Below, in pieces: positions 35,194-44,003 of a stretch of DNA of 64,000 nucleotides. The DNA lies in assembly GCF_005280735.1 (NCBI RefSeq), contig NZ_CP040077.1:3286001-3350000 (forward strand), in the 5' to 3' direction. Origin of the DNA: Trinickia violacea. Lineage in GTDB: Bacteria > Pseudomonadota > Gammaproteobacteria > Burkholderiales > Burkholderiaceae. The number at the start of each line of letters is the position of its first letter. Position 1 is the stretch's first letter. Both the position numbers and the translations under genes were made by a program. The notes beneath the pieces were generated by a model. The model ran no database searches. It was given only the letters and a program-made list of their open reading frames with translations, and had not been told where the DNA came from.

Positions 35194-36276
35194 GTGAATC
35201 AATCGTCTTCATCGGCAGCTCGTGAATATCCTCGTATCGACCCGCACTTCGGATTTTCCTATCTGGCCGCGCTCGACGACTGGATGGAGATGAAGGGACT
35301 CGGTAGTGGGCGCATATCCGATGTCACGCCCCTCACGGGCGGTACGCAGAATATTCTGCTGCGCTTCCGACGGGGTGAACGAGAGTTCATCTTTCGGCGG
35401 CCGCCTCTCCATCCTCGGCCCGAAAGCAACAAGACCATGTTGAGGGAATCGCGTGCGCTTGCGGCACTGGCCACGACCGCGGTTCCGCATCCGGCATTGA
35501 TCGAGCGATGCACCGATGAAAGCGTGCTCGGTGTCGTCTTCTACCTGATGGAGCCGGTGCAAGGCTACAACGCCACGGTCGCGCTGCCCCCACGCGCCAG
35601 GGAGTCGCCCACACTGCGGCACGCCATGGGGCTATCGCTGATAGACGGCCTCGCCGCCATCTCGCGAGTCGACCACGAAGCGGTCGGCCTCGCGGATTTT
35701 GGGCGCCTCGATGGCTTTCTCGAACGGCAGTCCGCCCGCTGGGCGGCCGAACTGGAAACGTACCACCGCTTTCCCGAATGGACCGGACGCGCCGACCTCG
35801 GCGATGTGCCCGTCATCGGCGCGTGGCTTGACCGTCATCGTCCTGCGCGCTGCGTGCCCGGCATCATCCACGGCGACTATCACATCGGCAATGTGCTTTA
35901 CCGCGACGATGGAAGCCTTTCGGCGATCGTCGACTGGGAGATGGCAACGATCGGGGACCCGCTGATGGACCTGGGCCGCTTGCTCGCCACATGGCCCGAT
36001 GACGATGGCCCGGAGGCTCTTTATATGCGCGTCGAGAAAACCGCCGGCTTTCCGACGCGGCAGGAGATGACCAAGCATTACGCGACGGCAACGGGCCGAG
36101 ACTTGGCAGATCTCAAGTGGTTCGAGGTTCTAGGCAACTACAAGCTCGGCATCCTTTTCGAGGGAACTTACGCGCGCGCGCAAGCCGGTAAAGCCGACCC
36201 TGCGACCGGCGCACGCCTGCATACAGCGGCGGTCGCGTTGCTGGACCGCGCACGCCGCCGGATCGAACGAGATTGA
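35194..36276 (+). CDS. APH-family phosphotransferase, ACAD10/11 kinase-domain-like
   Basis: About 360 residues from GTG 35194; AGGAGG at 35177-35182 precedes it by 11 bases. The kinase motifs are TPLTGGTQNILLRFRRGE (nucleotide loop), IIHGDYHIGNVLY (catalytic HGDxxxxN) and IVDWEMATIGDPLMDLG (metal-binding DFG-equivalent). Mammalian ACAD10 and ACAD11 carry this domain fused to an acyl-CoA dehydrogenase and are involved in 4-hydroxyacyl-CoA breakdown by phosphorylation and elimination. Here the ACAD is the next gene, 15 bases downstream, so the pair is a split equivalent. The substrate is inferred to be a hydroxyacyl-CoA. Confidence 0.88.
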   Translation: MNQSSSSAAREYPRIDPHFGFSYLAALDDWMEMKGLGSGRISDVTPLTGGTQNILLRFRRGEREFIFRRPPLHPRPESNKTMLRESRALAALATTAVPHPALIERCTDESVLGVVFYLMEPVQGYNATVALPPRARESPTLRHAMGLSLIDGLAAISRVDHEAVGLADFGRLDGFLERQSARWAAELETYHRFPEWTGRADLGDVPVIGAWLDRHRPARCVPGIIHGDYHIGNVLYRDDGSLSAIVDWEMATIGDPLMDLGRLLATWPDDDGPEALYMRVEKTAGFPTRQEMTKHYATATGRDLADLKWFEVLGNYKLGILFEGTYARAQAGKADPATGARLHTAAVALLDRARRRIERD

Positions 36277-36291
36277 GGAACGACGCTCCAC

Positions 36292-37518
36292 ATGAATTTC
36301 AACTACTCGGAACGACAGCGTGAAACGCTCCAAGCGGTCACGGCATTCATGGATACGCACGTGCTGCCTGCGGTGCCGGCATACTACCGCGAGCTAGTGG
36401 CGAACCGATGGCGGCAGCCGGCGGTACTGCAAGAACTGAAAGCGAAGGCGCGAAAGGCGGGCCTATGGAATCTGTTCCTGCCGCCTTCGCCAGACCACGA
36501 TACGGACGAGTTCCGCGGCGCCGGACTGAGCAACCTCGAATATGCGCTCGCCGCCGAGGAAATGGGCCGCGTCACCTGGGCATCGGAGGTCTTCAATTGC
36601 TCGGCGCCTGATTCCGGCAATATGGAAGTGCTGCACCGGTACGGCACCACGGCACAGAAGGAGCGCTGGCTACGCCTGCTCCTGAAAGGCGAGATCCGCT
36701 CGGCGTACGCGATGACGGAGCCCGACGTTGCCTGTTCCGATGCCACGAATGTTCAGACGAGAATCGAGCGGACCGGCGACGAGTACCTGATCAACGGGCA
36801 GAAATGGTGGATATCCGGAGTCGGGGATCCGCGCTGCAAGCTGCTCATCGTCATGGGAAAGACAAATCCCGAAGCACCCCGCCACGAGCAGCAGTCGCAG
36901 ATCATCGTGCCGCTCGATACGCCAGGCGTGCGCATCGGGCGCATGCTGACCAACTTCGGCTACGACGACGCACCCCACGGGCACTTCGAAGTCACGTTCG
37001 AAAATGTACGGGTCCCTGGCGAGAACCTGATCCTCGGTGAGGGCCGTGGTTTCGAGATTTCTCAGGGCCGGCTCGGGCCGGGCCGCATTCACCATTGCAT
37101 GCGAATCATCGGTATGGCGGAAGTCGCACTGGAGAAGATGACCCGCCGGTTGCTGGATCGACGGACCTTCGGCAAGACGATTGCCGACCATTCGATCTGG
37201 GAGCAGCGTGTGGCCGAGGCCCGCATCGACATCGAGATGACGCGGCTTCTGACCTTGAAAGCCGCTGACATGATGGACAAGGTCGGCAACAAGGTGGCCC
37301 GGCTCGAAATCTCGATGATCAAGGTGGCGGCGCCTCGCGCGGCGTTACGTATCATCGACAACGCGATTCAGGCATTCGGTGCCGGCGGGCTCGACAGCGA
37401 TGCAGGTACCGCCGCGCTGTTCGCCCGGGTGCGCGCGTTGCGCATCGCGGACGGCCCGGATGAAGTCCACGCGCGCACGATAGCGCGCCTGGAATACGCC
37501 AAGTACAACCGCACATGA
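36292..37518 (+). CDS. Acyl-CoA dehydrogenase, ACAD10/11 type
   Basis: A 408-residue ACAD with AYAMTEPDVACSDATNVQTRI and INGQKWWISGVGDPRCKLLIVMG, motifs of the ACAD10/11 class. The C-terminal base position reads LRIADGPDEVHARTIARLEY, with Asp where medium-chain enzymes have Glu; ADGPDEVH is the ACAD10/11 hallmark. The 'GPGR' loop (RLGPGRIHHCMR) replaces the LCAD-type ER. It is encoded 15 bases after an APH-type kinase gene and 25 bases before a tyrosine-phosphatase gene. A role in eliminating phosphate from a 4-phosphoacyl-CoA, as in ACAD11, is a good hypothesis. Confidence 0.9.
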   Translation: MNFNYSERQRETLQAVTAFMDTHVLPAVPAYYRELVANRWRQPAVLQELKAKARKAGLWNLFLPPSPDHDTDEFRGAGLSNLEYALAAEEMGRVTWASEVFNCSAPDSGNMEVLHRYGTTAQKERWLRLLLKGEIRSAYAMTEPDVACSDATNVQTRIERTGDEYLINGQKWWISGVGDPRCKLLIVMGKTNPEAPRHEQQSQIIVPLDTPGVRIGRMLTNFGYDDAPHGHFEVTFENVRVPGENLILGEGRGFEISQGRLGPGRIHHCMRIIGMAEVALEKMTRRLLDRRTFGKTIADHSIWEQRVAEARIDIEMTRLLTLKAADMMDKVGNKVARLEISMIKVAAPRAALRIIDNAIQAFGAGGLDSDAGTAALFARVRALRIADGPDEVHARTIARLEYAKYNRT

Positions 37519-37543
37519 CAGTGCGTGCAGAAAATGCCATGAC

Positions 37544-38362
37544 ATGACCGCGATTGAACGACACATTGAGCTTGAAGGTTCATCGAACTTGCGCGACATC
37601 GGAGGCTACCCGGCCTGCGACGGCCGACAGGTCCGCTGGGGCATGGTCTATCGATCAGGCGCGATGTACCGATTCACGGATTCCGCCTGGCGATGGATGG
37701 CCGAGCGTGGAGTCCGCGTGGTTTGCGACCTCCGCTCGTCGGAGGAGCGAGAGCTCTCGCCTACGAACTGGCAGGGGGGCGACCATACCCGGCATGTCGG
37801 TATCGCTTACGGCGCGAAACTCCTGCTGGCCGAATTGCAGGAATCGGGCGAGGCCGGCGTCAACGAAATGCACAATTCGCTCTATTGCATCTTTCCGAAG
37901 CTGCTTGCCCCATCCTTCAAAGCGATGTTCGAGGCGCTGCTTGAACAGCAAACGCCGCTCGTCGTCCATTGTTCGGCAGGACAGGATCGCACCGGGCTTG
38001 CCATCGGGTTGCTGCTCAGCGCGCTCGGCGTACCTCGAGACACTGTCGTCGCGGACTATCGGCTTTCGACGCAATGCCGCCGTGTCGAGAACGAAATCAA
38101 TCTCGACGAGCTCATCGCCGCCTCCGAACGGAACGCGTTCGCCCGCTTTTATGCGCAGGTGCTCAAGAGACGTGGGAAGGCGGCGTTGAGGCCACGCGAC
38201 CTCGTCAACCGCAACGGACAACCGCTCTTGTTCGATGCCTTCAATGCCATTGACGCTCAATGGGGATCGCTGGCGGCTTATCTGGAAGCCGAGTTGAACC
38301 TGCGGCACGAGGATCTCGCACGACTGCGGGAGCTCTGTTTGACAGACGCCTCTGCACAATGA
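37544..38362 (+). CDS. Tyrosine-protein-phosphatase family protein
   Basis: A 272-residue Y_phosphatase3-like protein. The P-loop is HCSAGQDRTG (C143, R149), with NLRDIGGYPACDGRQVRWGMVYRSG near the N-terminus. The family includes phosphotyrosine, phosphoinositide and small phospho-ester phosphatases. Here it follows an APH-type kinase and an ACAD10/11-type enzyme, all within 50 bases of each other on the same strand. A role in removing phosphate from a stalled or off-path phospho-acyl intermediate, or regulation of the kinase, is possible; I cannot tell which. Confidence 0.88.
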   Translation: MTAIERHIELEGSSNLRDIGGYPACDGRQVRWGMVYRSGAMYRFTDSAWRWMAERGVRVVCDLRSSEERELSPTNWQGGDHTRHVGIAYGAKLLLAELQESGEAGVNEMHNSLYCIFPKLLAPSFKAMFEALLEQQTPLVVHCSAGQDRTGLAIGLLLSALGVPRDTVVADYRLSTQCRRVENEINLDELIAASERNAFARFYAQVLKRRGKAALRPRDLVNRNGQPLLFDAFNAIDAQWGSLAAYLEAELNLRHEDLARLRELCLTDASAQ

Positions 38363-38437
38363 GCCTCCCCACCCTGTTCGTTCGCTGACTGCGGCCGTGA
38401 GACCGACATTTCCGGCACGCAGCCGTGCTTCGAAGCT

Positions 38438-39226
38438 CTACGCTCCGCTCGTCGGATCGACTCCGGCCAGGGCAGGCCTCTCGTCGGTCCGCGGGAAACG
38501 GGTAAGCTGATTGCCTCCGCTTACCGGCAAGTTGAGTCCGGTAACGAAGGCGTCTCCTGCAAGCCATAGCGCCGCATCGGCAAAGTCTGCAGGCGTCCCG
38601 ATCCTGCCGAGAGGACTCTCCCCAGCCCAGCTCTGCTCCATGCCCTCCACGGACCAAAGTGGTGCCGACATTTCGGAACGAATGGCGCCGGGCAGTATGG
38701 AGTTCACGCGTATGCCGCGTGCGCCGTGTTCGATTGCCGCATAGCGCACGAGGCAATCGACGGCGGCCTTCGCGCAGGCATAGGCGAATACATGTTCGAG
38801 CGGGTGCGTCGCGGCCATGGACGAGAACAGGGTGATCGAGCCTGCGCGCGACATCACCCGGGCCATGTGCTTCACAAAGAAGACGCTGCCGTAAAAATTG
38901 AGTTCTATCGAACGGACGATATCCGCATGCGGCGTGTTGGCGATGGTTCCGCCGAGCGGCAGCCCCGCCGCATTCACAGCGATGTCCAATTGCCCGAACC
39001 GATCGATAGCCGATTGCGCCAACGCGGCAACCGCGTCCTCGTTTCCGACGTCGCACGCCTGGGCAACCCCGCCGATCTTGTCGGCAAGCCGACGCAGATG
39101 GGCTTCGCGACGAGCTGCCACGATGACCTTCGCCCCCTCCGCAGCAAAGCGCTCGGCGATCGCCCAGCCCGTACCCGCCTGCGCGGATGCGCCCAGAACG
39201 ACCGCAACCTTTCCCTTCAATTTCAT
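38438..39226 (-). CDS. Short-chain dehydrogenase/reductase (SDR)
   Basis: About 262 residues from ATG 39226 with AAGGA 7 bases upstream. VVLGASAQAGTGWAIAERF is the cofactor motif; the catalytic serine is in LFSSMAAT and the YxxxK pair in YACAK. The C-terminus FVTGLNLPVSGGNQLTRFPR is unusual only in ending with a 25-residue tail. It converges on the phosphatase gene, so it is a separate transcription unit. The substrate, likely a hydroxyacyl-CoA or alicyclic alcohol, is unknown. Confidence 0.87.
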   Translation of the reverse strand: MKLKGKVAVVLGASAQAGTGWAIAERFAAEGAKVIVAARREAHLRRLADKIGGVAQACDVGNEDAVAALAQSAIDRFGQLDIAVNAAGLPLGGTIANTPHADIVRSIELNFYGSVFFVKHMARVMSRAGSITLFSSMAATHPLEHVFAYACAKAAVDCLVRYAAIEHGARGIRVNSILPGAIRSEMSAPLWSVEGMEQSWAGESPLGRIGTPADFADAALWLAGDAFVTGLNLPVSGGNQLTRFPRTDERPALAGVDPTSGA

Positions 39227-39588
39227 GGTTGTTTCCTTATTGCTTGGAGCCGGCGAACTCACCCTCTCGCATTTGACGGCGGTCCCGCGTGCTCAACTGC
39301 CTGCAAGTTCCTTCAAGCCGCAAGCCGGCAGGCATTGAACAGACCAAGATATACGCCCTGCGTTGCCCTGTCAGTTGTCTGCAACTGCCGGCCGGATTGC
39401 CCATAACCGAGGCCCGGCCGGTGGGTCCGGCCCACGATTGGGAGCGAGACCCCGGGCGAACGAACAAGCCCGAACGAAGCGCATGCAGACAGTCCCTGTT
39501 GACAAATGGGAGTGCACCCCAAGAGCAGACGTCAAATGGCGAGTTGATAGATTAGGTCCATTGACATTCCGTCCATGGAAACTCGAAC
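39227..39588. other. Divergent promoter region, 362 bases
   Basis: The gap lies between the SDR gene (-) and the fusion gene (+). TTGACA at 39499-39504 could be a -35 hexamer for the plus strand but I find no good -10 box at the right distance. GGCCCGGCCGG near 39413 and repeats of CGAACGAA near 39460 are noted without function. No gene or RNA is apparent. Confidence 0.4.
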
Positions 39589-40950
39589 ATGACCTCGCGC
39601 TTCACCGGTTTTGATGGCGTCAAACTGGCCGCCGACGTCGGCGGCGACCCCGCCGATCCCGCTGTCCTGCTCCTCCCCGCCTTCGGCCAGACTCGGGCGG
39701 CGTGGGCCCGCGCTGCAAGGGCTCTGATTGCCGCCGGCCGCTTTGTCGTCACGGTCGACCTGCGCGGACACGGCGAGAGCGACTGGTCCCCGGATGGCAG
39801 CTATGAACTGGGGGACATTGCTCAGGATGTCGCCGCTGTCATTGCGCAAATGCCGTCTCAGCCGGCGGTGGTCGGGGCGGGTTTAGGCGGTCTCGCCGCA
39901 TTGACTGCGATCGGAGAACATGCCGGTCCTGATCCGATCGCGAGCGCGCTGGTTCTCATCGACGCCGCCCCGCGCATGGCTCCCAAGGGACTCGACCGAA
40001 TCACTGCATTGATGACGGTCGACATCCCCGGCTTCTCATCCGTCGAGGAAGCGGCAGCGGTGGTTGCCGAGCATCTTTCGAATCGTGAGCGGCTCGATAT
40101 CGGGGAAGTGCAGCGTCACCTTCGTCGAGCGGACGATGGCCGCCTCCGCTGGCATATCGATCCTGCCTATCAGGGATTCAAGGCGGACGCGGCCATGCGC
40201 CGGGCTGCGCAGCGGCGCCTGACGGCGGCGGCGGCCACGCTCGATATTCCCATTTTGTTCGTCCACGGCGAGGCCAGTGCGAAGATCGATCAGGCGAGCA
40301 TCGACGCTTTCCGCGAGCTCGTTCCCCACGCCGAGTTCATTGACATCGCCGGGGTTGGTGACATGATCATCGCCGATCGCAACGACGCTTTCGATTCTGC
40401 GATCCTCGACTTCCTCGAGCGGGTTGTGCCGCGGCGCGCATCGCGCCCCCAGGGCGGCGTGACTGCGCGAATGCTGCGCGATGCGATGGGTTGCTTTGCA
40501 ACCGGTGTGACCGTGATCACCACGACGGGCGTCAACGGGGAACCGGTGGGCTTTACCGCCAACTCATTCACATCGGTTTCCCTCGAGCCGCCGCTCGTGT
40601 TGTTCTGCGTCAAACGCGAGTCGGCGAGCGTCGCAGCGTTGAGAGCGTGCGGCGCGTTTGCCGTCAATATTCTCCATATCGGCCAACAGGCCGTCTCGAC
40701 CCGATTCGCGGGCAAGACCGGCGACCGGTTCGCGGAAACCGAGTGGGACGAGTGGGATCACGGCGTGCCGATCATCCTTGATGCGATGGGAAATTTCGAG
40801 TGCCTGATCCGCGAGATTCACGACGGCGGCGATCATCTCATCGTGGTCGGGTCTGTCAAACGGGTCAATTTCGATCCGGCGCGCGATCCCCTTTTGTTCA
40901 TGCAGGGCAAGTACAGGCGTGTGCACGTTACCCGTGAGGAACTGAACTGA
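39589..40950 (+). CDS. Fusion of alpha/beta-hydrolase-fold domain with flavin reductase-like domain
   Basis: A 453-residue protein. Residues ~1-280 form an alpha/beta-hydrolase fold (VVTVDLRGHGESDW, VVGAGLGGLAALTA, DIPILFVHGEAS). The nucleophile elbow has Gly98 (GAGLGG) where active enzymes have Ser (usual GxSxG), and the histidine near the end is Asp258 (AGVGDMIIAD). Residues ~290-453 form an HpaC-type flavin reductase (RMLRDAMGCFATGVTVITT, FTANSFTSVSLEPPLVLFCV). The first half thus looks catalytically dead or altered, and the second half is intact. Flavin reductases of this type supply FMNH2/FADH2 to a two-component monooxygenase, but no such monooxygenase is encoded next to it. Confidence 0.88.
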   Translation: MTSRFTGFDGVKLAADVGGDPADPAVLLLPAFGQTRAAWARAARALIAAGRFVVTVDLRGHGESDWSPDGSYELGDIAQDVAAVIAQMPSQPAVVGAGLGGLAALTAIGEHAGPDPIASALVLIDAAPRMAPKGLDRITALMTVDIPGFSSVEEAAAVVAEHLSNRERLDIGEVQRHLRRADDGRLRWHIDPAYQGFKADAAMRRAAQRRLTAAAATLDIPILFVHGEASAKIDQASIDAFRELVPHAEFIDIAGVGDMIIADRNDAFDSAILDFLERVVPRRASRPQGGVTARMLRDAMGCFATGVTVITTTGVNGEPVGFTANSFTSVSLEPPLVLFCVKRESASVAALRACGAFAVNILHIGQQAVSTRFAGKTGDRFAETEWDEWDHGVPIILDAMGNFECLIREIHDGGDHLIVVGSVKRVNFDPARDPLLFMQGKYRRVHVTREELN

Positions 40951-41120
40951 AGATGTTCTCTGCGCCGGCGCAGCCGACCTGTTCAAAACGGTCGGCGAAC
41001 GCCCTATGCTTAGCGCGAGCGCCGTGGCGCGCAGTCTGGCCGTACAACGATCGAGCGGAACGATGCTGGGTCAGCCATCCGATGAGCCCGAACCGGTACC
41101 CCACCCGGTAGAAAGATCGG

Positions 41121-41369
41121 TCACGTCGCGTGTTGCGCAATGCCCATTGCCGGACGTTCGGTTTCTGGCGGGAAGACGTTCCAGGTGCCGTCATCATGAC
41201 GGAAGAAGAAGATCGTGTGCACCGTCCCGGATCTCAGGAGCGCAACTTGCACGTAGCGCCTCGATCGTGCGCGGCCAAGCCGGGTGACACGAACCGAATT
41301 GTCGGTCGTGCGCCCTACCCATTTGTCGAAAATGGAACCCAACGACATTTCACCACGGACCATCACCAA
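41121..41369 (-). CDS. Small hypothetical protein
   Basis: A possible 82-residue basic protein (MVMVRGEMSLGSIFDKWVGRTTDNS...) with a C-terminal part, VHTIFFFRHDDGTWNVFPPE, that looks like a folded domain. I recognise no family. A GGGG ribosome-binding site precedes the start at good spacing. It is the upstream neighbour of another short gene and the only evidence is a plausible sequence composition, so it is weakly supported. Confidence 0.4.
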   Translation of the reverse strand: MVMVRGEMSLGSIFDKWVGRTTDNSVRVTRLGRARSRRYVQVALLRSGTVHTIFFFRHDDGTWNVFPPETERPAMGIAQHAT

Positions 41370-41412
41370 CCCCTTCGTCAGCTAACGATTCGCGCTGCAT
41401 GCGTGCCGCCCT

Positions 41413-41694
41413 TCATACTCCGCGAACAAATAGAATCACGGCGCCCACGATTCCGGCCAGAAACACCCAGAAATGCATGCGCTCGACCCCGGCTGGGCCG
41501 AAAAGCTTCATACATAGGAGTCCGGCACTTCCAATTCCGCCAAAGTAGACCAGAACGTCACCACACATAGGCGCTACGAGACCGGCCATCGTCGAATCGG
41601 CTTCCGTAGGCGCCCATATCCTCAACATCAGACCGAGCACGCCAATACATGCGAGGGCGCCAAATAGCCGCCGCTCCATTCCGATAATTCCCAT
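41413..41694 (-). CDS. Small hypothetical membrane protein
   Basis: A possible 93-residue protein with three hydrophobic segments, approximately residues 10-27, 37-62 and 75-92. No family is recognised. The segment order looks like a small integral membrane protein, which argues for a real gene over chance. It lies in a 1.2-kb region, 40951-42168, which otherwise holds only short frames. Confidence 0.5.
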   Translation of the reverse strand: MGIIGMERRLFGALACIGVLGLMLRIWAPTEADSTMAGLVAPMCGDVLVYFGGIGSAGLLCMKLFGPAGVERMHFWVFLAGIVGAVILFVRGV

Positions 41695-42168
41695 CGCTGT
41701 TTGCTCAGGTGATGTTTAATCGCCAATCTGCGCCGCGCAGTGATTCCAATCATGCACACCGCATCGAGGCAGGAATGGCATTCGACAGCACACAATCGTG
41801 CCGCTTGCGGCGCCTACGCGCTCAATCACGAGGACTCGCAATAACGGACCCAAAAATCTGAATGGACATCCCGGAGGTGGCCGATCAGTGTTTTCATCGT
41901 AATCGCAGTACCCTCGCCGGTATTGCCCGGCTTGGTGATGGAATTTGCCTCCAAAGGCGGCACCGCGCATTCGTGACCACTCAACACGTGCGCTGAATTC
42001 AAGAACGAGTGTTCTAGCGACGATCCGGGAATCGATCGTCGAAATTGGCTTCACGCCGAACGACGTGATTGGTGCATCATCGGTAGGCCAACGGTTCACG
42101 TTCGCTCCCGCTTTCGCAATCGGGCGGCTGGGGCGGCCTGGAGCGGCTGCGGGCGCAATCCGTGCCGG

Positions 42169-43128
42169 CTAAAGTGCCGCAACCAGTTCCGGAACCAGCG
42201 CGAACAGATCGCCGACGAGGCCGTAGTCGGCCACGCTGAAGATCGGCGCTTCGGGATCCTTGTTGATCGCGACGATCACCTTCGAATCCTTCATGCCGGC
42301 CAAGTGCTGGATCGCGCCCGAGATGCCCACTGCCACGTACAGCTGCGGCGCGACGATCTTGCCCGTCTGACCGACCTGATAGTCGTTCGGCACATAGCCC
42401 GCATCGACGGCCGCGCGCGAGGCGCCCATTGCGGCGCCGAGCTTGTCCGCCAGCGGCTCCAGCACCAACGCGAAGTTCTCGCCGCTGCCCAAGCCGCGAC
42501 CACCCGAGACGATGACGTTGGCGCTCGTCAACTCCGGACGGTCCAGCTTCGTCACTTCGCGGCTCACGAACTGCGAGATGCCTGCGTCGGCTGCAGCCGC
42601 GATCGACTCGACCGCCGCGCTGCCGCCTTCGGCCGCCACGGCGTCGAAGCCCGTCGCGCGCACCGTGATCACCTTGATCGGATCGTCCGACTGCACCGTC
42701 GCGATCGCATTGCCCGCGTAGATCGGGCGCTCGAACGTGTCGGCCGAGACCACGGCCGTGATTTCGCTGACCTGCGCGACGTCGAGCTTGGCCGCCACGC
42801 GCGGAGCGATGTTCTTGCCGTAGGCGGTGGCCGGCGCGAGGATGTGCGAATAGTCCTTGGCGATGTTCAGCACCGTCGCCTCGACGTTCTCGGCGAGGCC
42901 TGCGGCCAGTTGGGGCGCATCGGCCAGCAGCACCTTGGACACACCGGCGATCTTCGCGGCCGCGTCAGCCGCCGCTTGCGCGTTGTGGCCGGCAACCAGT
43001 ACGTGGATGTCGCCACCGATCTTCTGTGCGGCCGCGACGGTGTTCAGCGTCGCGCCCTTGATCGAGGCGTTGTCCCCCAAGGGGACTTCCTTCGGGGCGT
43101 CGTGTTCGGCAATTACCAGAATCGTCAT
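42169..43128 (-). CDS. etfA: Electron transfer flavoprotein alpha subunit
   Basis: A 319-residue EtfA. The N-terminal half is the usual variable domain; the C-terminal FAD-binding half contains SGGRGLGSGENFALVLEPLADKLGAA, GKIVAPQLYVAVGISGAIQH and AINKDPEAPIFSVADYGLVGD. It partners EtfB, whose gene is 16 bases upstream. The heterodimer takes electrons from acyl-CoA dehydrogenases and gives them to ETF-QO (21799-23472). Confidence 0.96.
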   Translation of the reverse strand: MTILVIAEHDAPKEVPLGDNASIKGATLNTVAAAQKIGGDIHVLVAGHNAQAAADAAAKIAGVSKVLLADAPQLAAGLAENVEATVLNIAKDYSHILAPATAYGKNIAPRVAAKLDVAQVSEITAVVSADTFERPIYAGNAIATVQSDDPIKVITVRATGFDAVAAEGGSAAVESIAAAADAGISQFVSREVTKLDRPELTSANVIVSGGRGLGSGENFALVLEPLADKLGAAMGASRAAVDAGYVPNDYQVGQTGKIVAPQLYVAVGISGAIQHLAGMKDSKVIVAINKDPEAPIFSVADYGLVGDLFALVPELVAAL

Positions 43129-43144
43129 TTCGTCTGTCTCCCTC

Positions 43145-43894
43145 TTACAGCACCTTGGCTTCGGTCTTCAGCTTCTCGACCAGCGTCTTCACGTCCGGCA
43201 CCATCACGCCGGCGCTGCGCTTCGGTGGTTCGACGACTTTCAGCGTCTTCAGGTGCGGCGCGACATCCACGCCGAGGTCTTCGGGCTTCACCGTCTCGAG
43301 CGGCCTCTTCTTCGCCTTCATGATGTTCGGCAGCGTCACGTAGCGCGGCTCGTTCAGGCGCAGATCGGTGGTCACCACGGCCGGCAGCGTCAGCGACAGC
43401 GTTTCCGCGCCGCCGTCCACTTCGCGGGCAACGGTTGCACGGCCGTCGGCGATCGTCACCTTCGACGCGAAGGTCGCCTGCGGCAAGCCCGCCAGCGCGG
43501 CCAGCATCTGACCGGTCTGGTTGCTGTCGTCGTCGATCGCTTGCTTGCCGAGGATCACGAGCTGCGGCTGCTCTTTATCGACCACTGCCTTGAGCAGCTT
43601 CGCCACCGCCAGCGGTTGCAGCTCTTCGCTCGATTCGATCAGGATCGCGCGGTCCGCGCCGATCGCCAGCGCCGTGCGCAGCGTCTCCTGCGCTTGCGCC
43701 ACGCCCGCCGACACGACCACCACTTCCGTCGCCACGCCCGCTTCCTTCAGGCGCGCGGCCTCTTCCACGGCGATTTCGTCGAACGGATTCATCGACATCT
43801 TCACATTCGCAATGTCGACGCCCGTGTTGTCCGACTTCACCCGGACCTTCACGTTGAAGTCGACCACGCGCTTGACGGCTACCAACACCTTCAT
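43145..43894 (-). CDS. etfB: Electron transfer flavoprotein beta subunit
   Basis: A 249-residue EtfB with KVLVAVKRVVDFNVKVRV at the N-terminus and the AMP/FAD-contact regions RAILIESSEELQPLAVAKLL and LVILGKQAIDDDSNQTGQMLAALAG. The pair etfBA is transcribed from 43894 leftwards, with a perfect 16-base palindrome 68-83 bases upstream. It is the general electron acceptor for the acyl-CoA dehydrogenases. Confidence 0.96.
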   Translation of the reverse strand: MKVLVAVKRVVDFNVKVRVKSDNTGVDIANVKMSMNPFDEIAVEEAARLKEAGVATEVVVVSAGVAQAQETLRTALAIGADRAILIESSEELQPLAVAKLLKAVVDKEQPQLVILGKQAIDDDSNQTGQMLAALAGLPQATFASKVTIADGRATVAREVDGGAETLSLTLPAVVTTDLRLNEPRYVTLPNIMKAKKRPLETVKPEDLGVDVAPHLKTLKVVEPPKRSAGVMVPDVKTLVEKLKTEAKVL

Positions 43895-43961
43895 GTCTGC
43901 TCCTTCACTGCCTGGAATGGATTCGAATCAACGCACCATCATGGGCAACCGATTAGGATTG

Positions 43962-43977
43962 CTATTTTTAAAAATAG
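43962..43977. promoter_or_regulatory. Perfect 16-base palindrome upstream of etfBA
   Basis: CTATTTTTAAAAATAG is self-complementary and lies in the 109-base gap between the ACAD gene ending at 44004 and the etfB start at 43894. It could be an operator for etfBA, or, with its A/T core, the stem of an intrinsic terminator for the ACAD gene. A single AT-rich palindrome is not enough to decide. Confidence 0.55.
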
Positions 43978-44003
43978 AAATACCGGCTTCCTTGCGCCCC
44001 GGT

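Noticed and set aside
41716..42099. A 127-codon open frame on the minus strand between a small membrane protein gene and etfA
   Set aside because: No recognisable motif, mixed composition and no good ribosome-binding site. In a GC-rich genome frames of this length occur by chance.
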